From assembly GCA_003170275.1 (NCBI GenBank), contig PNAM01000010.1, positions 1 to 64,000 on the forward strand: DNA of 64,000 nucleotides, given 5' to 3'. The notes under the pieces are model-generated. The model was given only the letters and a program-made list of their open reading frames with translations. It was not told the DNA's origin and made no database searches. Origin of the DNA: Myxococcales bacterium (lineage in GTDB: Bacteria > Myxococcota_A > Polyangia > Palsa-1104). Positions 59,795-64,000 of the stretch are shown piece by piece. Both the position numbers and the translations under genes were made by a program. Numbering within the stretch: the stretch's first letter is position 1; every line of letters begins with the position of its first letter.

Positions 59795-62320
59795 ATGGTG
59801 CGCTTTACAGACGGTGGCGATGACGAGTCGGGGACCGACCCAGCGGATCTCCTTGCGCTCTACTCGTCGCTCGACAGAAAGGCTTCCCACGTCACGCCAA
59901 GAGATCCGCAGAAAGAGGCGCTCACCTCGCTGACAGCGAGGCGGGACGCAAGGGATCTCGTCCTAAAGATGTCGACGGGCTACGGCAAGACGACGGTTGC
60001 TCTCGTCTACTTGTACTCATACATGACAGAGACCGGACACCCGGTGGCCTATCTTTGCCCCACCAGACAGCTGGTCGAGCAAGTGCTCCGGGAAGCCGAG
60101 AATCTCGGAATCAAGGCGGTAGAGTACCCAGGTGGCCAATCCCTGCCGGATCCGGAGGCGACAGCAGGAAAGGCCATCATCGTCTGCACCTACGACAAGC
60201 TGTTCAACGGCAAGACCACGTTTGACCGCGACGACGTGGGCATCGTGCCGGAGGCCGTGGTCCTCGACGACGCGCACTCTGGCATCCAAGAGGTCCGCGA
60301 TGCCTTTACACTTCGCATCAACAGAATCGAGCACGGCGATCTCTACGGGAAGCTGATCGCTCTGCTGAGATCGCCCTGCAAGGGTCATCAACCCGGCATC
60401 TGGGAGGGCATCGAACATCAGGATGAGCAGGCCGTGATCGAGGTGCCATTCTGGTTCTGGGCACCGCTCGTGGATCAAGTGCGACCCATCCTTGAGACGC
60501 GTTACCAGGAGGAGAAGGCGAGGAAGCACGACAAGCTGGCAGTGCTCTTCCAGTGGAACTATCTGCAAAACAATCTTCGGTGGTGCCGGTGCGTCGTCTC
60601 AGGGTCTGAAATCGAGATCCTGCCTGACGTGCCCGCCGTCCAGTTCGCGAAGCCCTTCGAGAGGGCTCGCCATCGCCTCTTCATGTCGGCAACGTTGTCG
60701 GATGACTCTGCACTCGTGCGAGAACTCGGTCTTGATCCTGAAGCCGCCAAGCTACCGATTGTGCCTCCCTCCGATGCTGGCGTGGGCGAGCGGATGGTCC
60801 TAGTCCCCTCGCTCATCGACGCTCAGTTGGACCGCGAGTGGGTCATGAAATGGTGTAAGTCGCTGGCGACGCGGTATCGAGTCGTTGTTCTTACGGCCAG
60901 CGAGAAGGGCGCAAGGGCATGGACTGCCGTCGGCGCCAATGTTGTACTGGGCGACGGCGTAGCTGACGCGGTGGCAAAACTGAAAGCAGGTACGCTGTCG
61001 TTTGCTGCGTTTGCTCAACGCTACGATGGTGTCGATCTTCCCGACGAGGCGTGCCGGGTTCTGGTCCTCGACGGGATGCCTGTCGGCCAGGGACTGGCGG
61101 ACGATCTTGATCGCAAGACTGCTGGCCGCACCGGCGGAGCCTACCGCAGATGGATCAATCGGATCGAGCAGGGAATGGGGCGGGCCGTTCGATCGCAAGC
61201 AGACTATGCGGTCGTGATAATCACCGGGCCCGATCTCGTCCAGTTCCTCGCCAAGAAAGAGGTTGTGGGCGTCATGGGCTCCGCCACACGGGCGCAGTTC
61301 AAGGCGTCCGAGAAGGTGATTGCCATGGCAAGAGCGGACAACCGAGAGGCTTGGGTGGTCCTTGGGGAGACGGCTAATCAATGCCTTGGCCGAGATCCGG
61401 GATGGAAAAGTTTCTACGAGAAAAACGTCAAGCGGGACGTCGCTAAAGGATCCGAGAAGCCCGACGAGCAACAGATCGGTCTTGCTGACGCCGAACAGCG
61501 CGCGCAACGCGCCGCCATGTCAAACGCCCCCGAGAAGGCGGCCCAGATTATCGGCACTGCAATCAACGACCTCAAGCCTCCGCCGGAACAGGTGGGATGG
61601 CTGCTCCAGCGGAAGGCCAACTACACTTACGCGTCCGACCCTGGGGACGGCTTGAAGATTCAGGCTGCGGCTTTCGATTACAACAGCGACATGGCTGCCC
61701 CTCCTGCGGGAGTGAATGTAAAAAAGCCGAAGCCCGGACTGTCGGCTGGAAAGACGGTCTTGGCGTGGCTCGACCTGTTCGACAACCCCAATGGCATCCT
61801 CGCCGCCTTCGCGGATCTCAAGGCCAGTCTTTCGTTCGACGTGCAAGCGACGGTGCTGGAGGAATCACTAAAACAGATCGCTCCGATGATCGGTGCGCAA
61901 GGAACACGTCCCGAAAAGACCTACGGACGTGGCCCTGACGACGTATGGGACTGGCCGTCATTCTCCTGGGTCATCGAAGCAAAGAACGAGCGCACCGATA
62001 GACTTCCGAAGTCTGACGGTGGGCAGCTCCATTCAGCTATGACTTGGTTCGCCGAGAATTATCCCGAGCGAGAAGGCCGCCCGATTGTGGTCGCGAGGAA
62101 GCCCCTGGCGGAGCACGACGCCTTCTTCCCAGAGGGAACGCGCGTGCTCACACCCGTAGGGCTGGACTCTCTCGTCAAGCATGTTGACCAATTTCTTGCC
62201 GCGCTAGCCAAGAAAGACGTGATTCGTTGGACGCCGGAGGAAGTCGGCCAACTCCTCATCAAACACGAGCTGAGCGCCGATCAATTCGCCGCCGCCTACA
62301 CGGAGCCCCTCAAGAAGTAG
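59795..62320 (+). CDS. SF2 helicase with C-terminal PD-(D/E)XK-like nuclease
   Basis: 841 residues from the ATG at 59795-59797 (GGAGAG seven bases upstream). N-terminal DEAD-like helicase: Walker A STGYGKT (60-66), DDAH (158-161) for DEAD/DEAH, SAT in FMSATLSDD, and GMGRAVRSQ as motif VI near residue 480. C-terminal nuclease-like segment: GPDDVWDWPSFSWVIEAKNER with EAK at 728-730 and Q in GGQLHSAM, the PD-(D/E)xK pattern. Codon use is plainly less GC-rich than in surrounding genes. Likely an antiphage or restriction-type enzyme; followed 63 bp later by a HEPN-like gene. Confidence 0.82.
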   Translation: MVRFTDGGDDESGTDPADLLALYSSLDRKASHVTPRDPQKEALTSLTARRDARDLVLKMSTGYGKTTVALVYLYSYMTETGHPVAYLCPTRQLVEQVLREAENLGIKAVEYPGGQSLPDPEATAGKAIIVCTYDKLFNGKTTFDRDDVGIVPEAVVLDDAHSGIQEVRDAFTLRINRIEHGDLYGKLIALLRSPCKGHQPGIWEGIEHQDEQAVIEVPFWFWAPLVDQVRPILETRYQEEKARKHDKLAVLFQWNYLQNNLRWCRCVVSGSEIEILPDVPAVQFAKPFERARHRLFMSATLSDDSALVRELGLDPEAAKLPIVPPSDAGVGERMVLVPSLIDAQLDREWVMKWCKSLATRYRVVVLTASEKGARAWTAVGANVVLGDGVADAVAKLKAGTLSFAAFAQRYDGVDLPDEACRVLVLDGMPVGQGLADDLDRKTAGRTGGAYRRWINRIEQGMGRAVRSQADYAVVIITGPDLVQFLAKKEVVGVMGSATRAQFKASEKVIAMARADNREAWVVLGETANQCLGRDPGWKSFYEKNVKRDVAKGSEKPDEQQIGLADAEQRAQRAAMSNAPEKAAQIIGTAINDLKPPPEQVGWLLQRKANYTYASDPGDGLKIQAAAFDYNSDMAAPPAGVNVKKPKPGLSAGKTVLAWLDLFDNPNGILAAFADLKASLSFDVQATVLEESLKQIAPMIGAQGTRPEKTYGRGPDDVWDWPSFSWVIEAKNERTDRLPKSDGGQLHSAMTWFAENYPEREGRPIVVARKPLAEHDAFFPEGTRVLTPVGLDSLVKHVDQFLAALAKKDVIRWTPEEVGQLLIKHELSADQFAAAYTEPLKK

Positions 62321-62383
62321 AAGCGTTTGTCGGCGCCGCGCCGATGCCGCCAACCGATAAGGCGCGGAAAGAAGGAATCCTGC

Positions 62384-62911
62384 GTGGATAATAATAGAGA
62401 GATCGAACGACCACTTTTCGAGGAACTGCCAGACGACATCGACGAGACGTGGCAGCACGTCGCCATTCTCGGCGGCATGGCCGGCCGCCCCAAGAAACAC
62501 GTGAGCTTCCTCGCGGCGGCACGCTCCTATCGGTGGGCGGCGGAACTGGTAGTAACGGCGGCGGTCCGCGACGGTGAACTTTGGGACACCATCAATCCAG
62601 CGCTCTTCCTATACCGTCACACGATTGAGCTTTATTTGAAGGCGCTCATGCCGGGCAAGGGGCATGACCTGGGTGTGCTTGTCGACAAACTACCGGGCAA
62701 AGTCGCCGACGTGCCGCGTGCGGTCTTAGAGAGACTTAGGGAGTTTGCGAGCGTCGACAACGGGAGCGGGACGGCCTGGCGCTACCCTGACTCCGACAGT
62801 CCCGCGCATGAGCATGGCGAAGAGCGAATGCTGGACGTGCCGAAAATGCAGCGGGCGATGGGCTCAATACTCGACTGGCTAGACCACGCCGCCCTACGAA
62901 TAGGCGCCTGA
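62384..62911 (+). CDS. HEPN-like protein
   Basis: 175 residues from the GTG at 62384-62386 (AAGGAA upstream). The core NPALFLYRHTIELYLKALMPGKGHDLGVLVDKLPGKV is the alpha-helical HEPN pattern (helix with RH, then a loop with GHDL). No canonical Rx4-6H is clear, so catalytic RNase activity is uncertain. Typically paired with a partner in toxin or defence pairs; here downstream of the helicase-nuclease, so the two may form one system. Confidence 0.6.
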   Translation: MDNNREIERPLFEELPDDIDETWQHVAILGGMAGRPKKHVSFLAAARSYRWAAELVVTAAVRDGELWDTINPALFLYRHTIELYLKALMPGKGHDLGVLVDKLPGKVADVPRAVLERLREFASVDNGSGTAWRYPDSDSPAHEHGEERMLDVPKMQRAMGSILDWLDHAALRIGA

Positions 62912-63084
62912 ACCGAAGTCCGTGCGATGTCCTCGATCGGCAGCAGCTCGTCGGCCTGCACGTAGATGCCGCCTTCACGCTGCGACAGCGCCCAGCAGGC
63001 CAAGCCCGACTTCCGTGTCCCGACGCCACCGGAAAGCACCAAGAGGCTGAGCTTCGGATCGGCCATGAGCTCGCGCACCGCCAT
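62912..63084 (-). pseudogene. Truncated P-loop ATPase fragment
   Basis: On the minus strand, MAVRELMADPKLSLLVLSGGVGTRKSGLACWALSQREGG-type sequence is a DnaC/IstB-like or phage loader ATPase. The Walker A reads GGVGTRKS, with Arg in place of the expected Gly, and the frame dissolves beyond IEDIARTS at the HEPN gene's stop. Probably a decayed gene cut off by the neighbouring insertion. Confidence 0.55.
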
Positions 63085-63104
63085 GAGCTCATCGCAGTGG
63101 ATGC

Positions 63105-63347
63105 CTACGGTTCCTGAATTTGATCGACGCGCACGTCCGCAACTTCCGGCCGCGCTCGCAACCACGTGCAGGCCGCTTCACGCTCCGTGTCGTCGCATGA
63201 AAACTCGATGGCGCGCGGCGGGTCGCGGTGGACGAAGTAGCTCCCTTGCTCCGGGCCGAATCGGGCGCAAAGGTCGGCGAGCAGATGGTCAAAGGTGGTG
63301 GCATCGATTGACTCGCTGACCGTGCCGAGGACGCAGATGGTCGTCAT
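63105..63347 (-). CDS. Small conserved-looking protein
   Basis: 80 residues from the ATG at 63345-63347 (MTTICVLGTVSES). Predicted alpha/beta with acidic Asp-Ala helix. It begins the same minus-strand mini-operon as the ATPase fragment (21 bp between this gene's stop and the fragment's ATG). No family recognised. Confidence 0.5.
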   Translation of the reverse strand: MTTICVLGTVSESIDATTFDHLLADLCARFGPEQGSYFVHRDPPRAIEFSCDDTEREAACTWLRARPEVADVRVDQIQEP

Positions 63348-63673
63348 GGGTACGACGATAGCCGGCCCCTGTGACATTTCGAGGCCGCTCTCACTCACGT
63401 TCCCGATCGCGCAGGATTTTCATCGCCTTGCGTGCTGTGCGCTCGATCCGCTCACTGCCGGGGCTCCCCGGTTTGAGCCTAGTCTGACAGCGCGGTGCAC
63501 GCGATTGGTCGACGCAGCGAGCGAAGCTAGGGTGCCAACCGTCGCCCAAACGAATCGGTCCGATGGGTTTCGCAGTGCTCTGAACTCTCATCTAGGCCAC
63601 TCATGGGGCAGCTTCGAGCACTTCCTGAGTTGGTTTTTCCTCGAGAGTCACAGCCTCGTGCCATGATCCCCTA
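63348..63673. other. 326-bp stretch without supported gene
   Basis: Only short open frames with unconvincing composition are present (for example one on the minus strand, 63391-63591). No promoter, terminator, tRNA or repeat was recognised. Confidence 0.5.
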
Positions 63674-64000
63674 ATGCGCTCCTCCGATGCCACGCTCGAA
63701 CTGTCCGCATCGGATCTCTCCCATTTTCTAGGATGTCGGCACCGGACCGCCCTGGACATGGCCGTGGCGCGCGGCCAACGCGAAGCGCCCAGATGGATAG
63801 ATCCGCTCGTGGTGGTCCTCCAGCAGCGCGGGCTCGACCACGAGCGCGGCTACGCGGACGCGCTTCGCGCCGAGGGCCTCGTCGTGGTCGATCTCGCCAA
63901 GTACGACGGCGACGATGCGGTGGCCCGTTCGCTGGACGCCATGCGCGCCGGCACGACCGTCATCCTTCAGCCCGCGCTGCGGAACGGTCGTTGGTTCGGC
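63674..64000 (+). CDS. TM0106-type RecB-family nuclease (partial, runs off window)
   Basis: Starts at ATG 63674-63676 and continues past the edge (109 codons visible). LSASDLSHFLGCRHRTALDMAVARG, WIDPLVVVLQQRGLDHERGYADAL and TTVILQPALRNGRWFG match the N-terminal region of TM0106-family RecB-like nucleases (PD-(D/E)XK superfamily), which usually continue to more than 1000 residues, often with a helicase. Because of the edge, the nuclease core itself is not seen. Likely part of the same defence-type island. Confidence 0.72.
   Translation, partial: MRSSDATLELSASDLSHFLGCRHRTALDMAVARGQREAPRWIDPLVVVLQQRGLDHERGYADALRAEGLVVVDLAKYDGDDAVARSLDAMRAGTTVILQPALRNGRWFG

Noticed and set aside
63391..63591. 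66-codon minus-strand ORF
   Set aside because: No ribosome-binding site or domain and a Lys/Arg-rich shadow-like composition; left unannotated.

Overview
The window reads as chromosomal DNA of a GC-rich, Gram-negative deltaproteobacterium, most likely a member of Myxococcota. This is an inference from gene content and style: many short lipoproteins with DGG- or DLSG-rich N-termini, a LolA/OmpA/TolB-type envelope, FHA proteins, a B12-dependent ribonucleotide reductase, frequent GTG/TTG starts, and dense packing with ATGA/TGATG overlaps. No rRNA, tRNA, CRISPR array or intact insertion sequence was recognised.

Layout. 1-5.3 kb (mostly minus): secreted and lipoproteins around a class A penicillin-binding protein (PBP1A) and a DUF882 M15-like peptidase. 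5.4-8.4 kb (plus): metallo-hydrolase, D-cysteine desulfhydrase-type PLP enzyme, EamA permease and a TerB-like protein. 8.4-18.7 kb: LolA, a tiny stand-alone FtsK-gamma protein, FtsK, an OmpA/MotB lipoprotein, an MFS carrier, UvrC, a propeller-like exported protein, EamA and RseP. 18.8-27.6 kb: three glycosyltransferases, SSB, a polysaccharide deacetylase, an AstA-like acyltransferase, a TPR membrane protein and an ArnT-like GT39/83 enzyme. 27.7-33.2 kb: a beta-barrel protein, three tandem Cys-rich lipoproteins, an SRAP (YedK/HMCES) protein and a large TolB-like lipoprotein with one haem-c motif. 33.2-37.4 kb: BluB (makes the lower ligand of B12) and NrdJ (uses B12). 37.8-43.6 kb: ftsE-ftsX-envC-like-ctp, then a twin-FHA protein. 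43.6-56.7 kb: a sugar isomerase-like protein, a TSP3-repeat OmpA protein, HtrA, an IorA-like 2-oxoacid oxidoreductase with a small Cys-rich partner, the hslO-psuG-rluA operon and an OPA-type MFS carrier. 56.9-59.4 kb: comM, a coupled small helical gene and recA.

The last 4.6 kb is different. recA homology stops abruptly after its FINQ motif (59366), and the DNA changes to a visibly less GC-rich, differently coded mosaic. That stretch holds gene fragments, an SF2 helicase with a C-terminal PD-(D/E)XK-type nuclease site, a HEPN-like protein, a decayed P-loop ATPase, and the start of a TM0106-type RecB nuclease at the window edge. I read it as a defence or mobile island that has broken recA; an assembly join is the main alternative.

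Other points worth a second look: the 57-residue protein that duplicates the FtsK gamma DNA-reading domain, a DnaA-box cluster just upstream of the nrdJ promoter, an EnvC homologue that has lost all its zinc ligands, and the array of Cys-rich lipoproteins. Several promoters match TTGAC(A/G)-N17/18-TAxxxT, which supports housekeeping sigma-70-type transcription.
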